A DNA stretch of 64,000 bases. It comes from Lachnospiraceae bacterium (GTDB lineage Bacteria; Bacillota; Clostridia; Lachnospirales; Lachnospiraceae). This document shows positions 47,204 through 57,791 of the stretch, piece by piece. The translations under genes were made by a program, and so were the position numbers. The DNA is taken from contig JAGBKB010000065.1 of NCBI GenBank assembly GCA_017934175.1, positions 21,710-85,709 of the forward strand, written 5' to 3'. Position 1 is the stretch's first letter. Each line of letters starts with the position of its first letter. The notes beneath the pieces were generated by a model. That model did not search any database and was not told the origin of the DNA. It saw nothing but the letters and a program-made list of their open reading frames with translations.

Positions 47204-49073
47204 TTGTAATAATTCTCTTTAATATGCTTGAACTATCAATGCCAAGTGCAATTCGAAGTTTACTTACATCTCCGTGTTCAACATATGCATCTGGTATAGT
47301 CACAAGTATCACTTCTATATCATAGCCTTTATCATGCACATAATCTTCTATCTCACTGCCTATACCACCACTCTTGACACCTTCTTCTAATACAATCAAC
47401 TTTTTTATATTCTTGCTACATAATTTATCAATCATATCTAAATCTATAGGCTTTGCAAATCTTGCATTTACAACTATAGAAGTAATGTTATTTTCTTTTA
47501 ATTTATTTCTTAAATGTACTGCTGTTGATACCATAGAGCCAAGTGCAAATATTGCTACATCACTACCATCAAACAATAACTCTGATTTTCCAAGTTCTAA
47601 ATCTTGATTAAACTCATTTAATTCATCATATGCCTTTCCCCTTGGATACCGAATTGCGACTGGTCCTTTTATCTTATATATGGCATATTCTATCATTTGT
47701 TCTAATTCTTTTGCATTTTTTGGTGCAAGAATAGTCATATTTGGTATAAGTCTTAAATATGATATATCAAATATTCCCTGATGTGTTTCTCCATCTGCAC
47801 CTACAAGACCTGCTCTATCTATAGCGAAAACTACATGCTGATTTTGTAAACAAACATCATGTATTATTTGGTCAAATGCTCTCTGTAAAAATGATGAGTA
47901 TATACACACAACTGGTACAATATTAGAGAGCGCTATGCCTGATGCAAATGTAACTGCATGTTGCTCGCATATACCTACATCAAAAAATCTATCTGGAAAT
48001 TTAACTGAAAAATCTTTAAGTCCTGTCCCATCAGTCATAGCAGCAGTTATTGCTACTATCTTGTCATCATTTTTTGCAAGCGATACTAATTTATTTGAAA
48101 ATACCTTGGTATATGTAAGTGCAGTGCTATCGCCCAACAATTCTCCAGTTTCTTTATTGAAAGGTCCAACTCCATGATACAATGTAGGATTATCTTCTGC
48201 AGGCTTATAGCCTTTACCTTTTACTGTCTTTATATGAATGATAACTGGCTCATTAAGATTTTGAACCTTTTGTATAGCATCTGTCATCTCTTTTATATTA
48301 TGTCCATCTATAGGTCCCACGTAATTTATGTCAAGATTTTCAAACAACATTCCTTCTGATTCGGATATTTGTTTAACTATATTTACAATGGTGACTAAAA
48401 TCTTTTTTATAAACAATCCTATTTTTGTCTTTTCTAACTTTTTCTTTAAATTGTTTTTTAATTCGCTATAATGCTTTGATGACCTTACACCAATAAGTGC
48501 CTTATTTAGTCCACCTTCATTTTTAGATATTGACATTTCATTGTCATTTAATATAACTACATAATTACTTTTTAAATTACTAAGATTATTTAGTGCCTCA
48601 AAAGCCATACCACCAGTAAGTGCACCATCACCTATAACTGTCACTACTTTATAATTCATTTTATTTAAGTCTCGTGCCACACACATACCAAGTCCGGCTG
48701 AAATTGATGTGGAACTATGACCAGTATCAAATGAATCATATGGGCTCTCTTTTCTTTTAGGGAAGCCACTTATGCCGCCAAAACTTCTTAAATCATAAAA
48801 AGCATCTTTTCTATCCGTTAAAATCTTATATGCATATGACTGATGTCCTACATCCCATATTATTTTATCTATAGGAAAATTATATGTTTTTATAAGTGCA
48901 ATAGTAAGTTCCACTACTCCAAGACTTGATGCAAGGTGTCCACCACTTTTACTTGTAGATTCTATTATAAAATCTCTTACTTCTCTTGCCAGCAAATCAA
49001 GTTCATCATATGACAATTCTTTAATGTCACTAACACTTTTTATATTATTTAATATTTTATAAGATTTCGACAT
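47193..49073 (-). CDS. dxs: 1-deoxy-D-xylulose-5-phosphate synthase
   Basis: A 626-residue transketolase-like enzyme: DVGHQSYAYKILTDR, GDGALTGGMAFEALNN (thiamine diphosphate site), IGPIDGHN-type segment YVGPIDGHN, and the second-half DRAGLVGADGETHQG. It starts the MEP isoprenoid pathway. Overlaps ispA by one base. Confidence 0.97.
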   Translation of the reverse strand: MSKSYKILNNIKSVSDIKELSYDELDLLAREVRDFIIESTSKSGGHLASSLGVVELTIALIKTYNFPIDKIIWDVGHQSYAYKILTDRKDAFYDLRSFGGISGFPKRKESPYDSFDTGHSSTSISAGLGMCVARDLNKMNYKVVTVIGDGALTGGMAFEALNNLSNLKSNYVVILNDNEMSISKNEGGLNKALIGVRSSKHYSELKNNLKKKLEKTKIGLFIKKILVTIVNIVKQISESEGMLFENLDINYVGPIDGHNIKEMTDAIQKVQNLNEPVIIHIKTVKGKGYKPAEDNPTLYHGVGPFNKETGELLGDSTALTYTKVFSNKLVSLAKNDDKIVAITAAMTDGTGLKDFSVKFPDRFFDVGICEQHAVTFASGIALSNIVPVVCIYSSFLQRAFDQIIHDVCLQNQHVVFAIDRAGLVGADGETHQGIFDISYLRLIPNMTILAPKNAKELEQMIEYAIYKIKGPVAIRYPRGKAYDELNEFNQDLELGKSELLFDGSDVAIFALGSMVSTAVHLRNKLKENNITSIVVNARFAKPIDLDMIDKLCSKNIKKLIVLEEGVKSGGIGSEIEDYVHDKGYDIEVILVTIPDAYVEHGDVSKLRIALGIDSSSILKRIITNGK

Positions 49074-50182
49074 TACTTTTCTCTTTTAAAAAGATATTTT
49101 ATTACTTCCTTATATATCAATGCATCTTTATAATTATTATCATTTGTAAGTTTATCAATTATCAAGTTAGATTCTTTTTTTAGATAATCTAATCTTTCTT
49201 TTGCTTCTCCTATACCTATCAAACTGACATAAGTAACCTTGCCATTCTTTTTATCAGAATCAACTGACTTTCCAATAGTTTTCTCATCACTCTCTATTTC
49301 AAGCAAATCATCTATTATTTGATATGCCTCTCCAATAAAGAGTCCAAGTCGCTCCATTTCTATAAAACTATCACTATGTTTTATAGATAAACTGGTTCCT
49401 ACAATAAGACTTGCTACAATAAGTGCAGATGTTTTTTTGTCATACATAAAATTAATATCATCTATCTTTAATCTTAAGTTTCCAGTATTCATAACATCAA
49501 ACACTTGTCCTAAAATCATTCCACTTAACCCAGAAAGTTTAGTTATTACATTTGCCGATGTTATCACAGCACTTCCTATGTCACTATAAGCAAACTCAAA
49601 TACAGTTTCCATCAATATTGACATAGCCTGCATGTATAGAGCATCACCAGCAAGCACTGCCATGTCTTCACCATATTTTTTCCATACGGTAGGTTTTCCT
49701 CTTCTCAACTCATCATTATCCATACAAGGTAAATCATCGTGTATAAGTGAAAAAGTATGTATTGATTCCATAGCAACCATAAAAGGCGATAGAATAAAAA
49801 AGTTTTTCCCTTCCAAGAAACTATAAGTAACAAGCATTAAAAATGGCCTAAGTCTTTTCCCACTTGATAGCATCGCATAGTCTAATATTTCCTTAAACTT
49901 AGGCGTTTTACTATAATCAAATTTTACAAGTTCTTTATATATTTCATCAAAAAACCTATTAAAGTGAACAAAAACCTCTTCAAGTGTTATTTCTTTTTTG
50001 CCATCACTATTTGCTAAATATTCTTTATATGCAAAAAAAATACTCTGAAAGTTTTCAAATGCTTTTCTGCTCTCATTATATGATTCATTATTAGTGGCAT
50101 TTGGCATAGAACTCACATTTGGGAACTTTTTATTTAATAATTTTTCTTTTGATTTTTGGAAGTCTATAACTTTATTATTCAT
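49073..50182 (-). CDS. ispA: Polyprenyl synthetase (farnesyl diphosphate synthase type)
   Basis: A 369-residue enzyme; the first ~70 residues are an unusual extension of low similarity. The two aspartate-rich motifs are HDDLPCMDND (DDxxxxD) and IIDDLLEIESD. Makes farnesyl diphosphate from DXS-derived precursors. Confidence 0.94.
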   Translation of the reverse strand: MNNKVIDFQKSKEKLLNKKFPNVSSMPNATNNESYNESRKAFENFQSIFFAYKEYLANSDGKKEITLEEVFVHFNRFFDEIYKELVKFDYSKTPKFKEILDYAMLSSGKRLRPFLMLVTYSFLEGKNFFILSPFMVAMESIHTFSLIHDDLPCMDNDELRRGKPTVWKKYGEDMAVLAGDALYMQAMSILMETVFEFAYSDIGSAVITSANVITKLSGLSGMILGQVFDVMNTGNLRLKIDDINFMYDKKTSALIVASLIVGTSLSIKHSDSFIEMERLGLFIGEAYQIIDDLLEIESDEKTIGKSVDSDKKNGKVTYVSLIGIGEAKERLDYLKKESNLIIDKLTNDNNYKDALIYKEVIKYLFKREK

Positions 50183-50382
50183 TATTTGTTTAATACTTTT
50201 AAGTCCTTATCAATTTTTTCAATCTTTTTAGATATGTCATTTACAAGTTTTATGCCATTTTCATAGAGTTCTATGCTTTTCTCAATAGAACACTTCTCAT
50301 CATCCATCTGACTTATGATTTTATCAAGTGTTTTAAATGAATCTTCTATATTTATATCTTTTTTTTCTACACTTTTTTTCAT
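50182..50382 (-). CDS. xseB: Exonuclease VII small subunit
   Basis: A 66-residue coiled-coil protein with LDKIISQMDDEKCSIEKSIELYENGIKL (in part), the XseB pattern. Assembles with XseA. Between xseA and ispA. Confidence 0.9.
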   Translation of the reverse strand: MKKSVEKKDINIEDSFKTLDKIISQMDDEKCSIEKSIELYENGIKLVNDISKKIEKIDKDLKVLNK

Positions 50383-50393
50383 ATTTGCCTCTT

Positions 50394-51608
50394 TTATTGT
50401 AAACTCTTATTGACTTCTACATTTACTACCTTTGAATAAATAGTACCATCTATAAATCTTGTGTTTATGGTTTCGCCTTTCTTTACTTTTTTTACACTCT
50501 TTATGATTTTATTATTTTTATCTAAAGTATATGTCATTCCCTTACTAATTTTTTCAAGTACATTTCTTGATTTTAGCATTTCTATATATCGCTCTAAGTC
50601 ATTTTTAACAATTAGCAATTTCTTATTTATGCTCATTTTTAGTTTTTCTTTTTCGTGGCTTATATTATCTTTATAACTATTAACTCTTGTTTTAGGTGAT
50701 AGCAACTGTAATTCTTTTTTTGCATTTTCTAAATGATTTTTTATATTGCTAATTTTTTCTTCAATCATATCATCAAGTGTTAGTTTATAATTTTCTAAAT
50801 CATTTTCAAAATCACTATATGAGAATGTTGCCATCTCGCCTGCTGCAGTTGGTGTAGCCGCTCTTGCATCTGCCACCAAGTCTGATATTGAATCATTTAT
50901 TTCATGTCCCACTGCAGATATTATAGGAGTTTTAGCACTAAATATGGCATATGCTACTCTTTCATCATTGAAACAATATAAGTCTTCAATTGAGCCACCA
51001 CCTCTACCAACAATAATTACATCAAGATTTAAATTGTCAAGTTCCATTATTCCATCAACTATTGTTTTATAAGCATTTTCTCCCTGCACTAATGATGGAT
51101 ACAATGTAACTGAAGCATATGGATTTTTGTCTTTTATTGTTTTATATATGTCTCTAATTGCTGCTCCATTTTTTGCAGTAACAACACCTATGTTTGTAGA
51201 ATATTTAGGTATTTCCTTTTTATACATAGGGTCAAACATTCCTTTTTCATATAATTTCTTTTTTAGTTCTTCTAATTTAATATAGTATTCGCCGAGCCCA
51301 GAATGTTCTATGTTGTTGACATATATTGCATATGTTCCGCCTTTTTCATATACAGCAACCTTTCCATATATAGTAACTTCTATTCCATCTGTTATATTAT
51401 CTACATTTACACTTTTGCCACTATAACTCGTAAAAATAATACATTGGATTTGCGAAGCATCATCTTTAAGAGAAAAATAATAATTTCCCTTTGATTCTTT
51501 AAAATTAGATATTTCGCCTTTGACAATAACATTATTTAAAATGCTATTATCCGCAAACATTTCTTTTATGTATCTATTTAATTGTGATACTGAAACTGCC
51601 TCTTTCAT
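50394..51608 (-). CDS. xseA: Exonuclease VII large subunit
   Basis: A 404-residue enzyme: N-terminal OB domain (VKGEISNFKESKGNYYFSLKD in part), IGVVTAKNGAAIRDI, VGRGGGSIEDLYCFNDE and the ISAVGHEINDSISDLVAD site, then coiled coil. Degrades single-stranded DNA from either end. Confidence 0.96.
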   Translation of the reverse strand: MKEAVSVSQLNRYIKEMFADNSILNNVIVKGEISNFKESKGNYYFSLKDDASQIQCIIFTSYSGKSVNVDNITDGIEVTIYGKVAVYEKGGTYAIYVNNIEHSGLGEYYIKLEELKKKLYEKGMFDPMYKKEIPKYSTNIGVVTAKNGAAIRDIYKTIKDKNPYASVTLYPSLVQGENAYKTIVDGIMELDNLNLDVIIVGRGGGSIEDLYCFNDERVAYAIFSAKTPIISAVGHEINDSISDLVADARAATPTAAGEMATFSYSDFENDLENYKLTLDDMIEEKISNIKNHLENAKKELQLLSPKTRVNSYKDNISHEKEKLKMSINKKLLIVKNDLERYIEMLKSRNVLEKISKGMTYTLDKNNKIIKSVKKVKKGETINTRFIDGTIYSKVVNVEVNKSLQ

Positions 51609-51610
51609 TT

Positions 51611-52147
51611 TTACTTAAGCATCTTCTTATTAATTGCGGCGAGGACACCATTTACAAACTTTGGTGATTTATCATCCCCATATACTTTTGCTAACTCTAT
51701 AGCCTCATTAATAGCGATAGCCACATTCATAGATTTGTCGTAATACATCTCATAAAGTGCTATTCTTAATATAGTAAGTTCTACTTTCCCTATCCTTTTA
51801 ATATTATAGGACTCAAGATTGTCAGATATCATTTTATCAATTTCAGTAAGTTTAGATATTAAGTCTTCGATTTTTGTCTTTATATCATTTATATTGTCGT
51901 CATAAGACAACTTTAAATAGTCTATATCGTCACTTACATTTTTAACCTTGTCATCATCTTCATCTATTCTTACTTTTGCAATATTTTTATGTGAATTAGA
52001 AGAATCTTTTATATATTCATTTTCATCATCTTCTTCATATGGGATATTTTCAAAATAATTTAAAAATAACTGATTTAAATCAGTCCTACTTATCTCATAC
52101 ATGAAAAGTATTTTAAATTTATGGTCTCTTATTTCTTTAAATGTCAT
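51611..52147 (-). CDS. nusB: Transcription antitermination protein NusB (with acidic insert)
   Basis: About 178 residues. The C-terminal core is clear ([36 protein letters not shown] in part, [12 protein letters not shown]), but an acidic, low-complexity insert of about 50 residues (near residues 35-80) makes it longer than usual (~140). NusB acts in rRNA antitermination. Start at 52147; a TTG 12 bases upstream is less plausible. Overlaps the asp23 stop by 11 bases. Confidence 0.88.
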   Translation of the reverse strand: MTFKEIRDHKFKILFMYEISRTDLNQLFLNYFENIPYEEDDENEYIKDSSNSHKNIAKVRIDEDDDKVKNVSDDIDYLKLSYDDNINDIKTKIEDLISKLTEIDKMISDNLESYNIKRIGKVELTILRIALYEMYYDKSMNVAIAINEAIELAKVYGDDKSPKFVNGVLAAINKKMLK

Positions 52148-52487
52148 TGATTTTTGCAACCCTTACAGTTACTTCTTTTACATTTAAATCAAGCATAGAT
52201 TCAATTGACTCTTTAACCTTTTCCTGTATATTCATACAAGTTTTCTTTAAATCAGCACCACTTGATAAGACAATGGTAACATTTACCACTATATTGTCTC
52301 CATTTTCATCTTTACTTATAAGTATGCCTTTTTTTAAACTATTGCTACCTATAAAAGGCATTGCCTTAAAAGTTACCCCTTCGCCAAGTGCTGCCACTCC
52401 CTCTACACTTGTAGTTGCTATCCCTGCTATCATAAGGATAGTATCATCTGCAACTTTCACTTCTGTTTTGATGCTATTACTTACCAT
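52137..52487 (-). CDS. Asp23/Gls24 family protein
   Basis: A 116-residue protein with [18 protein letters not shown] and [28 protein letters not shown] (in part). Such proteins attach at the membrane and are linked to envelope stress. First gene of the long block down to recN; well placed behind a promoter at 52518-52546. Confidence 0.92.
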   Translation of the reverse strand: MVSNSIKTEVKVADDTILMIAGIATTSVEGVAALGEGVTFKAMPFIGSNSLKKGILISKDENGDNIVVNVTIVLSSGADLKKTCMNIQEKVKESIESMLDLNVKEVTVRVAKINDI

Positions 52488-52517
52488 AATTATCTCCCTA
52501 ATAAATAATCGTGTATT

Positions 52518-52546
52518 ATTATACCAAAAATAGTAATTTTATGCAA
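52518..52546 (-). promoter_or_regulatory. Promoter of the asp23-nusB-...-recN block
   Basis: TTGCAT (52546-52541) and TATAAT (52523-52518), 17-base spacer, about 30 bases upstream of the asp23 start. Confidence 0.75.
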
Positions 52547-52645
52547 CCAACATTTTATTTCAATTAAATTAATAATATCTTATTTCTAAAATAAGGTTTT
52601 TTATAATGTCTACTTTTTATAATTTCCCTTATTTTTAGCAATTTA

Positions 52646-52654
52646 TGATATAAT
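52646..52654 (+). promoter_or_regulatory. mutS2 extended -10 (candidate leaderless start)
   Basis: TGATATAAT at 52646-52654 is an extended -10. No good -35 is seen. The mutS2 ATG is seven bases after its end, so transcription would begin at or next to the start codon; no GGAGG-like site exists before it. Confidence 0.55.
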
Positions 52655-52660
52655 AAGTGT

Positions 52661-55024
52661 ATGAAAAGCATTTATGAAACTCTTGAATATAATAAAATAT
52701 TGAGTACTCTATCACTTTTTGCAAATTCACAAGATGCAAAAAATATTTGCATGTCTCTTAAAGAGATAAATAACAAAGATGAATTATATAAAGTGCTTAA
52801 TGAAACTGATGCCGCAGTATCTTATTTGAGAAGTGGTACCGCACCAAGTTTTGAAGGACTTGCTGATATAAATAGTGCACTTTTAAGACTTAAAAAGGTA
52901 GCAACACTTAACCCTCTTGAATTACTAAATATTTCAAATTGTCTAAACCTATCAGATAAAATGATATCTTACCACAATGAGAAAGAATTGGAATCGTGTC
53001 TTGATAAGTATTTTAATTCACTTGATTCACTCGCCATTATCAATAATGAAATTAAGCGAATTATAATATCTGAAAATGAAGTATCCGACCACGCTTCTAC
53101 TATACTTCTTGCTCTGCGAAGAAAAAAAATGCTTCTAAACGAAAAAATGCACACAACTGCAAATCGCCTTTTGACCACCTATGGCAAATATTTGCAGGAG
53201 CCTGTAGTAACCAATAAGGACAATGCCATCTGCCTACCTGTCAAATCAGAATATAAAAATAAAGTTGATGGAATAGTTCATTCTATGTCTGGCAGTCAAT
53301 TTACTATATTTATAGAGCCAAAAGAAATCATTGGCTTAAAAAATGAAATTGCTGAAAATGAATCACTTGAGCAGATAGAAATAACTAAAATACTAACTGA
53401 ACTTTCAAATAAAATACTACCTTTTATAGATGTAATAAGTAATGACTATAAAACATTAGTTAAATTAGATTTTATATTTGCCAAAGCAAAATATGCCAAC
53501 GACATAAAAGGAACTTTGCCTATACTAAATGATAATGGCATAATCAATCTAAAAAATGCTCGCCACCCACTAATTAAGGCTAAAGATATTGTTCCGCTAA
53601 ACATCAATCTTGATGTTGACTTTACATCACTAATAATCACTGGTCCAAACACTGGAGGTAAAACTGTTTCTTTAAAAACTGTTGGGCTACTTGAACTTAT
53701 GGCACTTTCAGGGCTCTTTATACCTGCAGATGAAAACTCTTCTGTAGCAATTTTTGATAATATATTTGCTGACATAGGTGATGAGCAAAATATAGAGCAA
53801 AGCCTATCTACTTTTTCATCACATATGACTAATATAGTATACATATTAAATCATATTACAAGTAAATCTCTTGTATTATTTGATGAGATATGCACTGGCA
53901 CTGACCCAATAGAAGGAGCAAATCTTGCAATATCTATATTAGACATGCTCCTTTCTAATAAAGTAAGAGTTATAGCGACAACTCACTATCCAGAGTTAAA
54001 AAAATATGCTCTTTCTAAAGCAAATGTCAAAAATGGAGCATTTGAGTTTGATGTCGATACACTTAAGCCTACATACAAACTTTTAATTGGTGTCCCTGGT
54101 AAGTCTAATGCATTTGCAATATCAGAAAAACTTGGTTTAGATAAAAAAATTATTGATAATGCAAAAAATCTACTTGATACCAATGATATTAGATTTGAAG
54201 ATATAGTGGCAAGTCTTGAAGAGAGTAGAATAACTATAGAGAAAGAAAGAAAAGAAATAGAGCAATATAAGAATGAAATTAATGAATTAAAAGATAAAGT
54301 CAAAAGACAAGAGAAGGGGCTTAATGATAGAGCAGATTCTATCATTAGGCAAGCAAAAGAAAAGGCGCACGGTATACTTTATGATGCAAAAAATCTAGCA
54401 GATGAAACTATTAAAAATATAAGAGCAAATAGCAATGATTTAACATACTCAATAAAAGAAAGAAGCAAACTAAATAAAGGGTTAAATGATGCGGCTGAAT
54501 CTTTAATAGAAAAAGTAAAAGGTCCATCTCAACCTCTTTCAGCCAAGAAAATACGAGTTGGTGCGACAGTGAAAGTATTATCTCTTAATGCAAATGGCAT
54601 TGTCGAAACCTTACCAGACAAAGATTATAATCTGTTTGTGAGAATTGGCATAATGAGAACTAATGTAAATCTTAGAGATTTAGAGTTAATAACAGATGAT
54701 GGTATAAATATAGACGGAACTAAAATTAAGAAAATCAAAAACAAAGATGGAAGTTCAAGAATTAAACTTGAAAAATCATATGATGTAAAAACAGAAATAA
54801 ATCTTATCGGAAAGACTACGGATGAAGCAATACTCGAACTTGATAAATATATAGATGATGCATATATAGCACATATTCCAGTAGTTCGTATAATACACGG
54901 CAGAGGCACTGGAGCACTTAAAAAAGCAGTAAGTGAGTTTTGTAGGAAATCAAGTGTTATAAAGTCTTATAGGCTTGGTGATTTTGATGAAGGTGGTGAT
55001 GGAGTAACTGTAGTAACTTTTTAA
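52661..55024 (+). CDS. mutS2: Endonuclease MutS2
   Basis: A 787-residue protein. MutS core with Walker A GPNTGGKT, Walker B LVLFDEICTGTDP, and coiled coil with KOW-like region; the C-terminal Smr domain has VVRIIHGRGTGALKKAV. MutS2 restrains recombination or acts on colliding ribosomes in relatives. It is one of only two plus-strand genes of the window and is divergent from the asp23 block. Confidence 0.96.
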   Translation: MKSIYETLEYNKILSTLSLFANSQDAKNICMSLKEINNKDELYKVLNETDAAVSYLRSGTAPSFEGLADINSALLRLKKVATLNPLELLNISNCLNLSDKMISYHNEKELESCLDKYFNSLDSLAIINNEIKRIIISENEVSDHASTILLALRRKKMLLNEKMHTTANRLLTTYGKYLQEPVVTNKDNAICLPVKSEYKNKVDGIVHSMSGSQFTIFIEPKEIIGLKNEIAENESLEQIEITKILTELSNKILPFIDVISNDYKTLVKLDFIFAKAKYANDIKGTLPILNDNGIINLKNARHPLIKAKDIVPLNINLDVDFTSLIITGPNTGGKTVSLKTVGLLELMALSGLFIPADENSSVAIFDNIFADIGDEQNIEQSLSTFSSHMTNIVYILNHITSKSLVLFDEICTGTDPIEGANLAISILDMLLSNKVRVIATTHYPELKKYALSKANVKNGAFEFDVDTLKPTYKLLIGVPGKSNAFAISEKLGLDKKIIDNAKNLLDTNDIRFEDIVASLEESRITIEKERKEIEQYKNEINELKDKVKRQEKGLNDRADSIIRQAKEKAHGILYDAKNLADETIKNIRANSNDLTYSIKERSKLNKGLNDAAESLIEKVKGPSQPLSAKKIRVGATVKVLSLNANGIVETLPDKDYNLFVRIGIMRTNVNLRDLELITDDGINIDGTKIKKIKNKDGSSRIKLEKSYDVKTEINLIGKTTDEAILELDKYIDDAYIAHIPVVRIIHGRGTGALKKAVSEFCRKSSVIKSYRLGDFDEGGDGVTVVTF

Positions 55025-55026
55025 TC

Positions 55027-56325
55027 TTAATAAAATCTTATACACTCTACACCATCTGTTACTCCAACTAAAAGTTCAGTCCATATCAAGCTCTTTTTTT
55101 TAGCAACATATTGAACATCCATGTCCATCTCTTTATCAAATATCATTCTACCTCTTATATCGTATATCATAACTCTATTACCATATAGGAATACTATATA
55201 GTTATCACTGACATAAAAGTTTTCATAATCAAAATCTATAGTTTTATCTGCTATAAGTGCACCATTTTTACTAAACACATTCATCTTGTTATTCTCAAAC
55301 ACAAAAACTACATACTCACTATTGTAATAAATAGATTTGATTTTATATTCAAATATTTGATTTCCAATTATAGTTGGTTTAGAACTATTTGCAGTAGATA
55401 CGAAATATACGCCAGTGTCATAAATTAGGCACGAATACTTGTCATCAAAAAAGTGTACTCTTGCAAGTAAGGAGTCTTTAAACTCCTCAATAAACTCGCC
55501 TACTATTCTTTTTGAATTTGCCGCTTTTCCTGGGTCAGCAAAATTGTAATAAGTGGCTTTGGAATAAATATTATTATTTGTAAGACATATATACGAAAGC
55601 AGCAATTCAGTTCCATCTCTTGATGTACTTATATCTATAGGCATACCATCGCCATTGAGATTTGCTTTAATGCTTATATCAATTTCTTCTCCCCTACTTC
55701 TAAAAACATTTACATAACTACTTTCTTCATCACTTTGTAAAATATATATTATTCCATCTTCTGATAAACTTATTTTCTGTATAGGGTTAGTCAAATAATT
55801 AGTTCCTGTCACTCCATTTTCATCAAAAATGTAGAATACATAGCCATTTCTATCTGCTATCGCAAAATAATTATCATTACTCTCATATATAGGGTCTAAC
55901 ATATTATATGATACAGTAAAACGAACAGTTCCAACATCATCAATATAAGTAATTCCATCATTTGATATTCTCATTAAACCATTTTTAAAACTACTATATC
56001 TTATACTTTTATTATTTACATTACTTGAGCCTCTTGTGACACTCGTTTTCCATAACATTTCTACTACATTAAATCTTATAAGTCTAAATGAAAATATAAT
56101 AGTTACAATAATTAAAAATATAAATGAAATTATAGCAATTCTCTTTACATCTACTTTTTTCTTTATAGCATCCTTAATGTCACTGTTCTTTTTCTCTTTA
56201 TTTACGCCTAAATCTTTAACTATAAACTCATCTTCTGCTATATTGCTACTTACCAATGATTTAGTAGTTTTATTGATGTCTCTCTCAACTGCATTTTCAT
56301 TTTTTTTTCTTGATTTTCCGAACAT
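55027..56325 (-). CDS. DUF5711 family membrane-anchored protein
   Basis: A 432-residue protein: a short, charged N-terminal part, one membrane helix near residues 68-88 (IAIISFIFLIIVTIIFSF), then an extracytoplasmic beta-propeller-like domain of repeated YIDDVGTVRFTV-like strands. Common in Clostridia; function unknown. Convergent with mutS2, with two bases between stop codons. Confidence 0.75.
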   Translation of the reverse strand: MFGKSRKKNENAVERDINKTTKSLVSSNIAEDEFIVKDLGVNKEKKNSDIKDAIKKKVDVKRIAIISFIFLIIVTIIFSFRLIRFNVVEMLWKTSVTRGSSNVNNKSIRYSSFKNGLMRISNDGITYIDDVGTVRFTVSYNMLDPIYESNDNYFAIADRNGYVFYIFDENGVTGTNYLTNPIQKISLSEDGIIYILQSDEESSYVNVFRSRGEEIDISIKANLNGDGMPIDISTSRDGTELLLSYICLTNNNIYSKATYYNFADPGKAANSKRIVGEFIEEFKDSLLARVHFFDDKYSCLIYDTGVYFVSTANSSKPTIIGNQIFEYKIKSIYYNSEYVVFVFENNKMNVFSKNGALIADKTIDFDYENFYVSDNYIVFLYGNRVMIYDIRGRMIFDKEMDMDVQYVAKKKSLIWTELLVGVTDGVECIRFY

Positions 56326-57209
56326 TATAATTTAATTTTAGATAGTGCATTTTTTACATATTCTATATCTGTTGCATAAGTGACACCATACCATTTGTCA
56401 GACACTGGTAAAACTTTTACACTACCTTTGTTTTCTTTAATTATATCATTAACAACACTTGGCAATAAAAACTCGGATTTAATATTTTCATTATTTTTTT
56501 CTAAAAACTTTATAAATCTTCCTTCTAATTCTGACAAAAACTCATATGGTAAACCAAACAAATTCATAGAAACCAAATCATTATCTTCAATAACAACTTC
56601 TTTTTTGTTGTCATCTTCTCCAGTAATTCTTCCATCTGACTTTTTACTCACTTCATAAGTTTCTACTACATCTGTTAAATAACCATTACTATCTTGTTTA
56701 CATAAACCTCTTGTAACGGTGCCATTTTCTGACAATGTATTTCCGATAATGTATCCAGCCATGCACATATTGTATTTACTCTTATCAACATTTGTTGTCA
56801 AATATTCATGCACCTTTTTAAAACCTTCTGTGCCATAGTAATCATCAGCATTGATAACTATGAAAGGAGAATCAATATAATCTTTTGCACAATATATTGC
56901 ATGGGCAGTGCCATAAGGTTTCACTCTGCCATCTGGTACTTTAAAGCCACTTGGAAGCATTTCTAATTCTTGAAAGGCATATTTACATTTAACCCTTTTT
57001 TCAAGTCTATTTCCAATTATTTCTTTAAATTCATTTTCAATATCTTTTCTTATGATTATAACAACTTCACTAACACCAGCATCTATTGCTGCCTTTATAC
57101 TATAATCCATTATGATTTCACCATTTGGACCAAGTTTTGTCAGTTGCTTTATACCACTACCAAATCTTGAACCTATGCCTGCTGCCATTATAACTAATTG
57201 TGTTTTCAT
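56325..57209 (-). CDS. Sugar nucleotidyltransferase family protein
   Basis: A 294-residue NTP_transferase: MAAGIGSRFGSGIKQL signature (GxGxRF, Lys-Gln) and FIVINADDYYG. Resembles glucose-1-phosphate uridylyl/thymidylyltransferases but the sugar is not clear. It overlaps DUF5711 by one base. Confidence 0.85.
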   Translation of the reverse strand: MKTQLVIMAAGIGSRFGSGIKQLTKLGPNGEIIMDYSIKAAIDAGVSEVVIIIRKDIENEFKEIIGNRLEKRVKCKYAFQELEMLPSGFKVPDGRVKPYGTAHAIYCAKDYIDSPFIVINADDYYGTEGFKKVHEYLTTNVDKSKYNMCMAGYIIGNTLSENGTVTRGLCKQDSNGYLTDVVETYEVSKKSDGRITGEDDNKKEVVIEDNDLVSMNLFGLPYEFLSELEGRFIKFLEKNNENIKSEFLLPSVVNDIIKENKGSVKVLPVSDKWYGVTYATDIEYVKNALSKIKL

Positions 57210-57294
57210 ATATACCTCGCTTCATTTTATAAATTATTTTTTACATTACCTGATTTTCTTTATTATAACATAACATCATATTTGTAGCAATAAA

Positions 57295-57323
57295 AAAGCA
57301 GGTATATTTTTTTTACCTGCTTT
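57295..57323 (-). terminator. Terminator after the DUF1508 gene
   Basis: AAAGCAGGTA pairs with TACCTGCTTT, followed by T on the minus strand, 9 bases beyond the stop. Confidence 0.85.
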
Positions 57324-57331
57324 AAAATTAT

Positions 57332-57697
57332 TTACTCATCGACAACTTCTGCTTTTGCAGCATTTTTACCTATTGATGCTATGCCATTCTTACATGAAGC
57401 AAGTGACTTATATCCTTCACCAACGGCTATAATTTGTGCATTTCCTGCTTTTAATCTAAATCTAAATTGTCCTTTTTTATCTTTGTAAATCTCATATTTT
57501 GGAAGATGAACTTTCTTTACTTCTTTTGCAGTTTGGTCTTCCACTGGTGCTTTTGCATTTCTCTTAACAGCCTTAATACCTCTCTTGCAAGAATCTTTGC
57601 TGTTGTAAACTTCTGATGTAGCAACTGTTTCTTTGTTGCTCGCCTTAAAATTAAAAGTAAAACCTGTCTTGGTAGACTTAATAACAAATTGTGCCAT
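57332..57697 (-). CDS. DUF1508 (YegP-like) tandem-repeat protein
   Basis: About 121 residues: two copies of the short DUF1508 unit (MAQFVIKSTKTGFTFNFKAS and YEIYKDKKGQFRFRLKAGNA, each followed by a SxxSCKxGI segment). Function unknown; basic protein. The ATG at 57697 has GGAGGGG six bases upstream, so the longer frame is not used. Its own promoter and terminator make it a single-gene unit. Confidence 0.92.
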   Translation of the reverse strand: MAQFVIKSTKTGFTFNFKASNKETVATSEVYNSKDSCKRGIKAVKRNAKAPVEDQTAKEVKKVHLPKYEIYKDKKGQFRFRLKAGNAQIIAVGEGYKSLASCKNGIASIGKNAAKAEVVDE

Positions 57698-57723
57698 AAC
57701 ACCCCTCCTATGATTTTTCTTTA

Positions 57724-57752
57724 AGTATATCACTATTTAAAAAATCTTTCAA
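57724..57752 (-). promoter_or_regulatory. DUF1508 gene promoter
   Basis: TTGAAA (57752-57747) and TATACT (57729-57724), 17-base spacer, between the rpsR terminator and the gene. Confidence 0.75.
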
Positions 57753-57756
57753 TATA

Positions 57757-57786
57757 AAAACCCAATGTTACGGCACATTGGGTTTT
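57757..57786 (-). terminator. Terminator after rpsR
   Basis: AAAACCCAATG pairs with CATTGGGTTTT, followed by T, just after the rpsR stop codon. Confidence 0.87.
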
Positions 57787-57791
57787 AAAAA

